From Numida meleagris (lineage: Eukaryota; Chordata; Aves; Galliformes; Numididae), in assembly GCF_002078875.1 (NCBI RefSeq), contig NC_034409.1, positions 18,606,877 to 18,670,876 on the forward strand: a DNA stretch of 64,000 nucleotides. The letters are read 5' to 3'. The position numbers and the translations under genes were made by a program. Below the pieces are notes generated by a model. The model was given only the letters and a program-made list of their open reading frames with translations. It was not told the origin of the DNA and did no database searches. Below are positions 50,016-63,000 of the stretch, in pieces; the first letter of the stretch is position 1, and the number at the start of each line of letters is the position of its first letter.

Positions 50016-53000
50016 TAACAATAATAAAAGAAAATTTTAAATGAAGGTTTATTGATTGGAAAATGCTTCTAATAACGTGTGTCCTGCAATAAATAGTTTA
50101 TTCTATCTGTCTTAATAAAGGAAAGGCGAGGTGATGGCATGCCCAAAGTCTCTGCATCTACATGACAAACAGGCATTTCATAAGAGAAGATTCATGAGCA
50201 TAGCAGGTAATTCTGTAATGAGATCCAATGATCTCAATGAAGCAAGCAAAACTGAGATTAAATATAAAGCACTAAAGTTAAAAACTAATAAAACATTAAA
50301 ATAATTTGCTACAGATTATGGCAGACATCTCTAGAAACACTTTCAGCAAGATTGGTCCTTGCTTTAAGTGGAACACTCTAGTTTACATGGGAATTAATTC
50401 AAAAATTTTCAATGGACTGTGTTACACAGGAGGTTGCAGTAAATGATCACAATGGTTGCTCTTGGTTTTTACAATCCATGGCTGTATGTGATCTTGGTTC
50501 AGTAAAATGAGTTGAGCTGCAGGTGCACCAGATAATGGACTAAGCTTTCTCCTGTTCTTACCACTGACTATCTGAAGCTCCCAGCAAACAGACTACTGAA
50601 ATAAAAATCCATCTTGACACAGGTGGTTGGTGTGTTGATTGTTTTATATTTACATATGGTCTTGGGACAGAATTAAAATTTCAAACAGACAGGTGTGCTA
50701 AATCTGAGAGTACATGGTTAAAGTGTAAAATACTCATTCAGCCCTTTCAAGGGTTGCCTAACACTAGTGTTGCAACTGAAAATGTGTATGCATGCTAGTC
50801 AGAGTTAGAGATCACTGTGATGGGAACAGTTAAAAAAACGATAAGCCAGGCTATTTTCAAGCTTCAAAACAGCACTTAACTAGTCCGCCACTCATTAAAA
50901 ACACACATTTGCAATGGTTACCTCTTACTGACTATCAATCTTAATCAGTACATGCTCAAAATATTCAGTTCTTCACAACTGTATCCTAAATAAAATGTGA
51001 CTACACAGTACCATACTGCAGTATGGTTTGCTATATGATAGGTATGGTCCTTAGAAGACTTAGCCACTTAGGCTGAAATGAACAGGCCCAAGAACTCTTC
51101 ATCAAATAGTCACCAAATATCTCTTAGGAACTTGGAAAAAAAAAAGGCTAAATTGAAAGCACATGACCCAGAATTTTTATTTAAAAAATACTGTGCTGTT
51201 GTGCCTGTTGGATCTTTCATGGAGAAAGACAAGATTGCCCAATGAAATACTGTAATGGTGAAAATGAAAAATAACCTGATAATCACTCTGTTTATTGGTT
51301 ATCATAAGAGAGCTGTCCTTCAAAACAGCCATCAAGTAAACAAAAAATTTCACTTTTTTTAAGTGGCTGAATAAGCACCAGATTAAAGCACCTTGGCAGT
51401 TCCAGTAAGTTTATTCTTCTCTCATGCATATGTTACTTGATCTCTAGATATCCTCATCTACACTGGGCTAAGACCTATTCAGATCATTAGGATACTTTTT
51501 ACTGATGTCAGCTATTTTGTCCTTACCACTACGTGCAAAGGATAAAAACCACCAGAAGTTCCAGCTTTCTGCAGTTACCACATGGTATTGCTTTACGCTG
51601 AACCAGGTAAGGAAAAGATTTCCAAATATATTACACGCATGTACCAACACAGGTGCTATTACTGATCGATTACAGCTAACCTAAAACATCAGTTCTTGTT
51701 GTAGGGCTGTAACATCTTCTAGGTACAGAGTTTGGTTGTCAGCAACAACAACTCTTCTGCTGAACAGAAACATGTCTCAGTACTGCATTACATGTGAGAA
51801 TCCGGGAGAGCATCAAAAGCTATGGTATACTGAACACTTTAGATTCTCAGGTCTATCCAGGAGGATCCATTGTGTAGATCTCTACAACAAGCCAATGAGG
51901 AATCAAGAATGACTAACTCAAGTGCTCCAACTCTTCAGCTGAGTTAGAAAATATTTTTTTTACTGGCATGATGAAGGAAAGGAGCAGCCAGGCAAACTAG
52001 AGGAAAGGGAGGAATCCACTCGGCATTTACCATCTCATCATCACATTGGCAGCTGATGTTCACAAAGCTGGAGTCGAGAGACATAAAGAAGCATTTAGTC
52101 ATTGTAAAAAAGCTTAAAACAGGATAATAAATGTGTTAAAAACATGACAAAAATCCCCACAGAATTGGTATACCTTAACTAATAGTCTTGAGATTCGGTT
52201 TTGACTACAAATAACCAGAGAAACTGTAGAAACACCTTAGCAAACTGTTGAAGAAATGTCACTGTGTACTAATTTGAAAAGGAAATTATATACTGGTTGA
52301 CTTAATCCTTTCAGTTCCTGTAAATTTTCACAGACTTTGCTGAAAAATGATCAGAATCAATTTTTCACACTCACTTTCCTAATGAGCTTGGAGTGCTAAC
52401 AGGAAAAAATAAAAGGTAAAATCTGTGCAAAGGCCATTGCTTTTCCGAATGCATAAGAAACTGCTCCTAGACTGGATGAAAAGGAAAAGAAAGATAATCT
52501 GTTTATGCATAAGTTCATGCAAACATACAGTTTTGATGTGTATAGAAGTGTGTGTATATATAGATAGATATCAAAAAATGTACTTGCTACAGACAAAGCT
52601 TACCTCAAACAGACCACCAAGGGAATGCATTCAAAAAAGAAGGAAAAAAAGAAGTGCTGGAATTAGAATGTTTTTGAGCACCCTGAAGTTAGCTGACAAA
52701 CATTCCAAACAGATTCAAACACTGCGGCACGCAGCAATGGCAGACACTTGTGGAAAACAGAACAGCTTGCAAAAGTAAGATCTGATGCAGTGCAGTAGCT
52801 AAGGTAACACTCTTGAATTTAAGAATCAAAACAAAGATCTCAAAAAAAAATCTCAACAGAAAAAAAAAAAAGATGAAATAGATGCAGTACAACATACGTA
52901 GCTTACTAAATCAGTCACAAAATTTCTGTTTTAAGCAGAGCAGCCATTGCTTTTAACCACAGATTTATGGTTTTTAAACAAAGCTCCCAGTCTCATACAG

Positions 53001-56000
53001 GGTTAACCTGGATTTTAAATTCTCATAGAAGCAGTTTCATATGTTAGAGAAAATTCAATAGTTGGAAAATAGATTGTTTTTCTTCAGTGATTATTTTATT
53101 CCATAGATCACAGAGTTGCTAAAGGCAGTGGGACGCTCCCCTGTGGTGCTTTTTGCTTGGTATTTGTCAAGTGAGTTGCAGAATTGTTCATCCGGTACTA
53201 ATAAACAATCTCATTAATGCTGTCTGAGCCCTGCTGCCTGCTCCAGCAAATCTGTCCAAACCTTCATAGACCAGTCACCTTTGCTGCAAAGCGCTCTCTC
53301 CCTGGCAAGCAGGGAAAACTCCTCCTCCTGCTGCATTCCATTCCTCCCCCACTCTCTCTTCATGGTCCCAGCCATTAAATTAACACAAAAACAACGATGT
53401 AGAGAAACCAACATATCAATTTCACAGGTGCATATTGCTCTCACAAATTACATTACACTATGCAATACAAACCATATGATCCAGGGACTGATATTTTTTC
53501 ATACCCCTATTATTCACAGACTTTGTTACCCAATGCAAACAGTTCATTAAAACTCCAGTGAAAGCTGATTTAAAGGCAAGGATTCGAATCTCATTCAAGT
53601 GTACCTCAGATCTCAGTCCCCAGTTTAGGAAAATCACATTAATTTGCTCTGTTAACGTTCAGAGTCCCTCCAAAAGCAAATAAAGTCTCACGACTAACTC
53701 ATTCCTATTTTCTAATTAGTCAGCCTGGCAAAACCTACCCATGTGGACATTAGTGTGATGGGTCCCCAGAAAATTCCACTCCAGGTGGAAGACAGGTAAA
53801 ATAATTAATAGTTTTCTGGAGAAGGCCCCAGAAGCATTTAACTAATTTTGTATCTCTAAATAGGCAGGTAGCTAGATAGCCAGTTCTATTTTTCTAAGAT
53901 AAGACTCTTTGCTTTGAGAGTTTAGAAACTTTAGCTTGGCTTGTTCTTATTCAGCTTTTGTTTTCATCTTATGCAGAGTCATTACAGAGTATATGTGTCA
54001 AGATTTACAGTTCAAAAAGATACTTATCTGAGTTACTCAAGCATGAGAATAGGAACTACTAATGACAAAATAACAAGCCAAAATGCCCTTATAAGGAAGG
54101 TCTGCAGATGCAAAGATATTGGCGAAAGTGTTTATAGCATCTTTACAGTGCAAACATAAGATCTGAAGGCTTTGAAGCCTCTGGAGTGAACAAACCCAAT
54201 GCAAGAAACATCAAAATAACAAGGAACTGTTACACAGAGTTTTTCTATGCAGCCAGAAATCTCAGCTCCTCTGTTTTGAGACCTGACCTACACACAAAAC
54301 ATCCAGATGACAGATTCCTTTGGGATTAGGGGCAGGCATTCATGTGTGTACATGTCACATCATCCTTTTGCTCAGACTATTCAGGTACTGAAATTTCAGA
54401 ATCCTTCTTTTACAAAACTGTGATGACAGACAGACACTCCTATCTGACTGAGATAGAGTGAATTCACAAAAGGTGTTAGTTCTTTCTAAAGGAATAGGAA
54501 AATAACTGCTTAATGAGGAGCTGGGTAGCACAGTTTTCCCTTCAAACCTTGCTCACAGCATCTAGGGCATCTGGATTTTTGCAGTCTTGCCCAGAATTAT
54601 TCATACACTTCAAATCTCATTTTATTCTTTGTAAAATATGCGTGGCAATTTGCTAATGCCAAAAGGGGAGAAAGAAGATGATTCCTTACTATTAGATTCA
54701 AAGTCTGCTTCAGTAATGAGAAGCAGAAATTTAAAAGGGAGCCGAGTTCCATTAATACCATTTCATACACTTTTCTTCTGCATTCTCATCCAAAACTCCG
54801 TGTCCTGCTCTGCACAGCAAACCAAGCAGCTGTCATATGACAGTGATAGTCAGTGCCATACCTAGATGTAAAATCATTCACTTCAGGCAGACAAAATAGG
54901 AAAAGCCTCATGTTCGTGCTATCCTTCTTTTCTAAAATACATTTTTATATAAATTTATAAAACATAAAACAGTTTTTCAATATAGTTATTTTTAAAGGAG
55001 TAACCACAAATATAAATGCCCAATGATTTTCAGTAATTAGCCCTTAATGAAGATATGTCTCCTCAACATAAATTTTGGAAAAGTTTGAAGTAGATATTCA
55101 GTGACTAAAATTCATCATGAGTTGAACATAGGTACATAAAGAGTCCATGAAGCACGTGACAAGTCTTGGAGAGCAATCCAATATATCCCACATTCTTTAC
55201 TGAATGAGGTACTTCTGGTATAATTGAGTGATCAGCTGACGACATTTTCCATTACACATATCCATCATGAAATCATGAAATGCAATGAAGATGGTCCCCT
55301 CAGCTGTTACTACAAAACAAACAATATATGCATCATTAAAAAAAAAAAGTTTGGTCTTGTTTGTTCTAATTGTGTCTATCTGCAAAAAGGAACTTTGCAA
55401 AGGGGATTAATAAAACACAGGTTCTCTTTTCATTTTATGAGATTGCTGACCATCAGGGTGAAATAATCCTCATGCATGATTATACTGAATAACCAGATAG
55501 TCAGCTATGCCGTTTCAATAAAGCCTAATCCAAAACAGTCCACTGAAAGGAGACATAAATTAAAAAAAACAGACTTATCATCAAATAAAACAATTTATTC
55601 CTCACACAATTTTCTTGTTATTGTCATTGTCCATTTTTGTTCTCGCCTTTCCTGCTCGTTTTGCCAAATCCAATTTCACTTTATTTGATCTCTTATTTCT
55701 GTGTTGTGTACTGTCTAGTCATTTTCACCCTTTTTAAAATATCATCTCTGTTCTCTTTTTTTTTTCCTTTGCAATTCTCTAAAGGATTTCCAGCACTCAT
55801 CTCTTTCCTATATAGTTACTGCCTTGGTTTCTGCAATCACCTCTATGCATTGTCTAAATATTGTACTCAATCTTTTATCTTGAACATGCACTTCAAATAC
55901 AAAAAAATGTTTTTTAATTTCTCTGCTCAATTGCATTCAGCTATGCTTATATTACATTGTTCTGATTCCTAGGTTTCAATTCCAATAGACTTTAGCAATG

Positions 56001-56849
56001 TACGGCAAAGTTGTTAAGATGTTAACTGCTTCTCAGTTAAAAAATAAAGTTCACAGACAGGGAAGTCAAATATTTGATATGACTAATGTTAATGTTTTCA
56101 GCAACACTGAGCAAATGAAGGGAGGATCTCTATTAAATATCGTCAACTTAGAAAAAGGTCGCATTCTTCACTTCTACATTGGTACAACCCTTTAGCTTTC
56201 AGTCTTGTCTGGATTTGCACATTCATGGCTTTGATGACTTTGAACAAGACAGGCCTACACTGCACACTGGAACCCAACAGGCACCTCTGTGCTTCTGCAG
56301 TGACTGCCATGTCTGTCAGGTGACATCCAGGCAAAACAGCTCAGGTCTGGAAGGAGTAAAACTGCATCTGGGCAATGACGCATCTGACTAAATAAGCTCC
56401 ATCTGCCTTGCATGACTGAACTGCAGTATAACACAGCTACGCTTCACTCCTTCTGGGCCCCTGGGTCCACTCTGATGCTGCCCATAGGCTTACATAAACC
56501 AGCTCAAGTAGCTCTTTGCTTGATATAGTTGGGCTTTTAAAATGACCAAGCACAACAATTCTTCATTCTTCTATTTGGCAGTTCGGCTGACAGGTTTTCA
56601 TTACCTGAAAAGAATCAAATTCGAACCCATATCAATAACAGTGGTGATGTAATTATGTAATATTTAAGGAATAGTTAGATAGGTTTAAATATATATTTAA
56701 AGAAGATATATATATATATTCTTTTTACTGTTGCTATGTAGCAAGAATTTCCATGGGCTGAGAAGGACATGAACCCTAAAATAAGGGTGTCTTTGTGACT
56801 AGAAACATATCAGAATTGCCCTGAATTCCATCTGGAAAAACATCACTGC
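50016..56849. other. AT-rich gene-free DNA
   Basis: No gene or dispersed repeat recognised. Open frames up to 117 codons (52425-52778 plus, 55637-55972 plus) are lysine/serine- or phenylalanine-rich chance frames without motifs. A GC-moderate patch at about 53120-53380 and an (AT)n stretch near 56690-56719 are the only compositional departures. Confidence 0.5.
51010..51027. repeat. Perfect 18-bp palindrome
   Basis: 'accatactgcagtatggt' equals its own reverse complement. It could be a dimeric factor site or chance. Nothing else nearby supports a function. Confidence 0.85.
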
Positions 56850-57240
56850 AATGCTATGGCTTAGAAACAGCCTGAGAGAATGTGTATCTAGGGATCAGCT
56901 CCACTGTGGTCCTCCCTGTGGGCTGCAGGGCAAGCTCTGCTCTAGTGCCTGCACCTTCTTCTCTGACCCTGATGTTTGCTGGGCTGTATCTCACACTATT
57001 TTTCTCACTCACCAACATGTTTTGCCCTTTCCTCAATACGTTTCCCCAGAGGCACTGCCATGCTGGCAGTGGGGCCCAGCCCTGCCCTGTGGTGGGGCCA
57101 TTGGAGCAGGCTCGAACAGGCTGTTTGGCATGGGGCAGCCCGGCATCTCTCGCAGAGCAGCCCTGCAGGCACACAAACACACAACACAATACTTTTGATT
57201 ACATTAGCCCTGTTGTGGAGGCATGTGCTGTCTGTTAGTG
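56850..57240. other. GC-rich patch of unknown nature
   Basis: About 390 bp of clearly GC-richer sequence in AT-rich surroundings, with open frames of 60-118 codons in several frames on both strands. Openness in many frames at once reflects composition, not coding. The right side contains 'gcaggcacacaaacacacaa'. The 62.3-63.0 kb patch also ends in a CA-rich stretch next to a GGCACACA motif, so the two may share an origin. Unrecognised retroelement or regulatory island are both possible. Confidence 0.4.
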
Positions 57241-57916
57241 CCTGGATGTGAACACAGGGACTTTAAATGTGCCACCCCAGAGCTTAACACCCCAAAACAT
57301 GACAGAACAGCCTCAGTAAGTGATTATAGCTTGTTGTCAGCCAGACATTTATGTAGAGTCTGTCAGATTTATGTGATTTACATTGGCTAAGGCTGTGAAC
57401 CATGAATAGAAGCAGCATTAGTTGAGGGTTATGCACAAACACAGCTGAGCAGAATTTTTTGCCATTTATTTTAGCATCTTTAGATGTTTTTGTCATTTTG
57501 TCCATGACCACAGAGAGATATACTTATTACTTGAAATGCTGCATTTATTACGTTTTCACTCCTTTGATTTGTTTAGCTCACAACAAGGTCAGTAGGATGT
57601 TTTCTCTCTGCCTTATTTCTTAGATCAAAAATACACTGTAAATGTGCAACTACAATTACATATTTCCTTATGGTAATAAAATATTCAAATATCTTGCAGT
57701 AGTGGTGGCATTTACATCAATTTACCTTTTAATATAAGCCATATATCCTTATATGCTTATATTAGTGTTGTTTTAAGGATTGTAGTTTGGTAGATCCCTA
57801 AGGGATCTGATCTAAAAGGTGAAGAGATATCAGCAATGGGTCCAAGCATATGAATGCATTCAGCAGCTCTAGCTTTAGCAAATGGTTCATTTTGAGATAT
57901 TCCTATGAAGGATTTT
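57241..57916. other. Gene-free DNA
   Basis: Nothing recognised. Confidence 0.6.
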
Positions 57917-58128
57917 ACAGAATCGTAGAATTGTTTGAGTTGGAAGGGACCTTTAAAGGTCATCTAGTCCAACTCCCCTGCAATGAACAGAGACATCCAC
58001 AGCTAGGTCAGGCTGCTCAGAGACCCATCCAGCCTGACGCTGAATCTCTCCAGGGACAGGGCTTTGACCACCTCTCTGGGCAACCTGGTCCATCGCCTAA
58101 TCACTCATATTGTAAAAGATTTCTTTCA
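57917..58128 (-). mobile_element. CR1 LINE, 3' tail
   Basis: On the plus strand the order is tail octamers ('acagaatcgtagaattg'), then 'agttggaagggacctttaaa', 'ggtcatctagtccaactccc', 'gctgctcagagacccatcca' and 'cacctctctgggcaacctgg', then a short 'gtaaaagatttctttc' block. This is the reverse complement of the last 200 bp or so of a typical chicken CR1. It is among the best preserved CR1 pieces in the window. It is 5'-truncated and has no coding potential. Confidence 0.95.
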
Positions 58129-58299
58129 AAGATGAAGAAGAAAAGAATAGAAATATATTGAAATGAAGAAAAGAGGAGAGAAACTAGAGGAGGAACAGAA
58201 GAAAACTAAGGCAAAATGCAGAAGACTTTCCTAAGATGTTGCGAATTCACTGGTAGGGAGGGCAACTGAAATGCCCACTTATCCACTCCTCTCCCTCCC
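58129..58299. repeat. Purine-rich stretch next to CR1
   Basis: The plus strand is mostly A and G from about 58128 to 58235, immediately beyond the truncated end of the CR1 copy. Low-complexity sequence; nothing else visible. Confidence 0.6.
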
Positions 58300-58320
58300 A
58301 ACAACAACAACAACAAAAAC
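58300..58320. repeat. (CAA)n microsatellite
   Basis: A short run of about five CAA units followed by AAAAC. Confidence 0.9.
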
Positions 58321-60539
58321 CTCAGTTATAATAAACCCAGCTTTTTTATATTAAAAAAAAAGGATTATTTATATCTGCTGTGCATAGGTATATCAGGTAG
58401 AAAGGTGAGCTGCCTGTGCAACAGATCAGCTTTTAATCAATCATCTTTTTTTATCAAAGCTGCTCTTGGGTTATTTCAAGGTACACTGAAAGGGATGGGA
58501 TGAGCCCGTCCTTTGGACTGCAGGATCAGCTAGGGACTGGAAAGCACTGTGCCTTCTTCATATAGTTTTTTGTACTTCACCAGATCATTTATCTCACAGT
58601 AAACTCTTGGGTACCTGCATAACAAAGCAGTTTCTCCCTTTGACTCTGAGAAAAGATCAAAAAGCTAATCTAGGCTAATCAGGAATGTGTATTTGCTTGA
58701 CCTCTCAAACTAGCATCAGACACAGAGAGCCATTTGCACAGAACTTAAATTGCTCAGAATGTTTTTATTTTGGTTGAATCAAGTCATAAACTCACTTTAA
58801 TTGAATATATTCAAGAATTACATATTATACAATCTTCAGCAGATTACACTGATTATAACCATGGTCTTGAATGTAATAACTATGACTTTCTGCAGCTATA
58901 TAACTTCTGTTTCAAAGATTCTAGTTTATGTTTATTTCATCTCATTGTTACAAAAAGCATAAAAAAATAAAAAATAGAATCCTTTAGCAGTTTTGCCAGT
59001 ACTGAAGTTCTTTGGCCAAATCTGAATATTGTATAAGATGCCATTCATAGGCAGAGGATTGCAAAAGGTCTTCTTTGAATATATCAACCTTCAAATGTCT
59101 GTGTAAGACTTAAATTGCCCTTAATATAGTGTCTGGACTGAACTAATTATTGTGAACATCAAAAGGTTTCCAGAAATACAATCATTAAATATTTTTCCTT
59201 TTCCTGGCATTAAAAAGCAACTCCTGGCTTTATTAGCATAAGTTTTCTCTTTAATTGGGTGCTAATGATGGTGCTTTTTCAAGGATTTTCACAGCCAGTA
59301 CCTTGGGGTAAATAAACACATATATAGGTTGGGTAAGGTTTGGGGCTGAAATCTCAGGTTAACAGCATCATTATAAAGAGGATATACAATTACAACACTA
59401 AATATTTCCTCAAATATGCTTTGAAGCTTTATATTTCAAAATGACTCATAACATGACCAAAGTTATTAATATATGCCCAAATATTTCAAAAAAGAAAAAA
59501 AATGATTTTCTCCCAGCTTAAGTCAAGCTTTAAATGGCCATTTACTGAATTTTGGTGATGCATTCAATAACAGCATCCTTGTTCTTTGTTTTTCCTTCAA
59601 AGTGAATTCAAATTTGAGTAAACTACTCTAGAAGAAAACTAGAAGTAAACTAGCCTCAAGCAAATGGAATCTGTAAGAACAAGATCTCAGACTGACGTGC
59701 TTGATACACATTTTATTATTCCAGAAATTTAACTAAAGAGTTTGCTCTCAGTAGTCACAACTGGTGTTTGTTGGTACCTCAAGTCCTTCTATGATTCCCA
59801 TTATCTGCTACTTTATTCTGAAAGATTTCACAGAAGTAATTAAACTTCTCTTTTCCTTTATAAGTTAAATGGGATGATAAAGCTTTTTCTTTTATCTTTT
59901 TGTTCTGGTAACACAGGAGGTACAGAGGAGTGAGGGCTGTCACTGATGGCATTTTAGGCATAGGTTTGTCAGTGATAGAGTGCCACAAGCCTTGGTCCTA
60001 CACTGTCTCAGTCTAGTGGTACCACAAGTCATTATTCTTTAGGAAACCCATAACAGCCTCCTGTCACCAACCTTCAGACTGTGAAAGCATTGTTTTCCAC
60101 CAGAGAATGTCTCTATTCCTGTTCTCAAAACCTAATGACTTCTGCTTAGATATTCCACAAGGAAAAGAACACATCAAATTATTATTGTGTTTTATGCACC
60201 GACCTTAGCAGCAGTGGCTTTAACTGGAAAAATATTGCTGTCTAGTAAATATTCTTTCCTACGAAAATACTTCATTCTGTGTAGCAGGCTCAAACCTTCC
60301 CCTGATCAGATAAGGAAGAGGAGAAGCTTGCAGCAGGAGAACTGCAATTCAGCTACTTTCCAGATTTCCTAGGCCAAATCTCCCTGTGCTTGATATTTTT
60401 AAATGCAAAACAACTATCACTCATACTAACTGGAAGCTCTCATTCTTCAGGAATTCTGACATTTTGATCAAAATGAAATGCCTATGAAATATAGATAACG
60501 GAAAAATAAAACAGAAAAATTAATATTAAGTTCATCTTC
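58321..60539. other. AT-rich gene-free DNA
   Basis: Nothing recognised on either strand. Confidence 0.55.
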
Positions 60540-60670
60540 AAATTTTGTACCTGTTTGTATGGAACATATATAGGTCAGCAGATTGGTGAGGCACAACCTG
60601 TCCTTGGTGAAGCTGTGTTGGCTGTCATGGGTCGCATTTTCATCCTGCAGGTAATTTTTTCCAGCAATCT
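60540..60670 (-). mobile_element. Ancient CR1-group reverse-transcriptase scrap
   Basis: The minus strand encodes THDSQHSFTKDRLCLTNLLT, which matches the conserved segment of CR1 reverse transcriptase with the SQHGF-K--SCLTNL pattern. The glycine and several other positions have changed, and no other part of ORF2 is recognised next to it. The stretch lies in an 82-codon frame (60468-60716), but the frame beyond this block is unrelated. Confidence 0.6.
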
Positions 60671-62299
60671 TGTGGAAATACCAACAGTAGGACACACAAT
60701 GCTGAAAATCTTTCAATCCTTAAGATTTTCTATAGACAAAACTTACAAGTGCTAAAGTTTTTGCTAAACTGCTTCACATTGTTCCTTTTTTTAGTGTTGA
60801 ACAGGGCAAGATTTCTTTGTGATTAAAAAAATGCAAATACTACTTCAAATCAACTTCCATCTATCTCTGAATGAGGTGCAATTCTACCAATTTGATATGC
60901 CAGACTGAGACCTGGTCCTCATCCTTTACAATCAAAAAGTTTTCTCATTCATTTCTTTGTGCTTCTAGCTATGCGAATGCATCACCTTCTTTAACAATGG
61001 CCTCTGGTCAGCTGGCTTACTGCACTAGGCATTCAGCTCCAGATAGATGTGGGGAATATTAATCATGTCAGTGTTTTACCTCCTGCTGCCCTGACCTTCA
61101 CTGGGGAAAGCAAAGATCCCAGAAATAGAACAGGGGAAGGCGTAGATTAATTTGGGATGAGACTTCTTCATTTTGGGCCAGAACCCAAGCCAGAATCAAT
61201 CTAAAGACTCTACTTACTCCAATAGAATTATGTTATTGAAACCAGTTGAATATCTTTTGCAACAATAGACTCTTTACATCTCAGGAGATATTTTCTTTCA
61301 ATTGATAATAGGCTGTCTGAAATATTAAAAACAGTACAGTATATATATATTTCTCTATATATAAGTAAATGTTGAGCTTAAGATTATGTAAGAGAAAAAA
61401 TAAAACTATCATGATTGGCACCTTGCTAAATTCCGTATAAATAATAATAATTTCCACTCTTGCATGCTATTTCTCAGATATCTCCGCAAGCTATCTTCTA
61501 ACAATTGCTTGATTTTTTTCAGCACCTTACTAATACAGTATTGTTTGTATATCCAGTCTTAATTTCTTATTTTAAAGGAAGGTTTTAGCCTTTGCAGCTA
61601 CAGTAGAAAGAAAAAAATTCTTCCTAATATTTTAATGGCATTAAAAATTGAAACAGTAAATAAAAAATAAAATAAAATACATAAAAACTCAAAACCTGAA
61701 AATATTGAAGAGAAACCCTTAATATCCTGTAACACTGATCATCAGTTTAGCTTTTGAGACTGGTACTGCAGCTGTTAGTCCCATTTCACAACTGAGGAAA
61801 CTGTAGTGGGGTTTTGTATGAAACAAGGTGATCTCCTTTTGAAAACAAGCCAAGTGCTTGATCCAGAGGCAGCAGGGCACACTAAGGGTCTCAAAAGCCC
61901 CAGATAAAAGCTCAGTCTATGTTCATCTACCTATTAGACTGTATCATCACGTAATGAGCTGCTGCATCAGAGCAAACTAATCAGTCTTTACCCTTTCAGA
62001 GTGATCTTAGTGACAGGCTCTATTTTGGAAAGCCAGAGATCCCAGCTCCCGTGTGAAGTTCTCCAAGCTATGTAACTTGGTGCAACATCAGAGCAACAGT
62101 TGATAAGGCAAACTGATATGAAAGTAATATAATTAATTCCAGTGTAAATAATGTAACAAATCCTCGCAGATTAACTAAGCATGATACTGACAGTTGGCAA
62201 GAAGCATTGCTGACCAGAATAGAAACAAGCTTTTGTTTGGAAAGCACTTTAATGATCTGTATTTTTAACAAGGAATAAATGTTCATGAGATCTACTGCA
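60671..62299. other. AT-rich gene-free DNA
   Basis: No gene recognised. Contains a (TA)n-like stretch near 61339-61366 and an A-rich stretch near 61655-61690. Confidence 0.55.
61765..61850. repeat. Tentative MIR-like core
   Basis: The stretch 'cccatttcacaactgaggaa' (61780-61799) resembles the conserved block in MIR-type ancient SINEs, which predate the amniotes. The following sequence matches only loosely. A match of about 20 bp is weak evidence. Confidence 0.25.
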
Positions 62300-63000
62300 T
62301 CGATAACTTATAATTTCCTCCAAAAGCAGATGCATCTGGGGCAGGAGCTGAGCAAGCTGCCCCGCTAATGAGCCCAAGTCCTGTTTTGAAAGAAAAGCAG
62401 TGACAGAAGGTCGATAACACTCTGACTGATGGGTCGGGAGGGGGCTGCATGAGCGACCAACCGTGGTCACTTCTCAAGGCAGAGGAGCACCTGGCCTCTA
62501 GGGCAATCTCAGGCATTGGCATGAGCAAACACCTGCCATCAGAGCATCTCTGGTGTTCCAGGAACCCATGGCCCAGGAGCTGCTCCACCATTTCCGTACA
62601 GTGAGCTCACCAGACACCAACATTTACACTCTCTGATGTTTGTAGGATATTAGACGAAAAAAATACCTAACGAGTAATGTAGCTCTTCCTGTGGAGGGAG
62701 TTCAGTGTGGGGTGAGGTGCATTGCAGGCAAGGTTTGGAAAGCACGAGCCCCACAGTCCCTCCGCTGTGTGTTCCGTGTGGCTGCACCTTTGGGGCTGAG
62801 GGCTCCCTGGGGATGGCCACTTGTGGGGTGGCACAAGTATGGGTTCTCCAGGGCACCTGGCCCTGGCTCCTTCTGGAAGCTGCACTGGGGCATACACACG
62901 GACAGCATGCCCCCCCTTTCCAGGTGCAACACCCAGCTGGCACACACACACAAGCCATGCAACAAAGAGGCTTTTGGACACAGCCTATGAGAATCATTAT
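62300..63000. other. GC-rich patch of unknown nature
   Basis: About 700 bp with raised GC and a few CpG sites. Open frames overlap on both strands (62292-62591 minus, 62650-63022 both strands), as expected from composition alone. No domain, splice pattern or promoter motif is convincing. It could be a regulatory island, an unrecognised repeat or an exon with flanks. Confidence 0.4.

Noticed and set aside
53120..53380. GC-moderate patch with an AATAAA-like signal, considered as a last exon
   Set aside because: No open frame with recognisable content leads into it and the signal alone is common in AT-rich DNA.
56851..57251. Several overlapping 90-118 codon frames on both strands
   Set aside because: GC-rich sequence is depleted of stop codons in every frame. 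Simultaneous openness on both strands argues against any single real coding frame.
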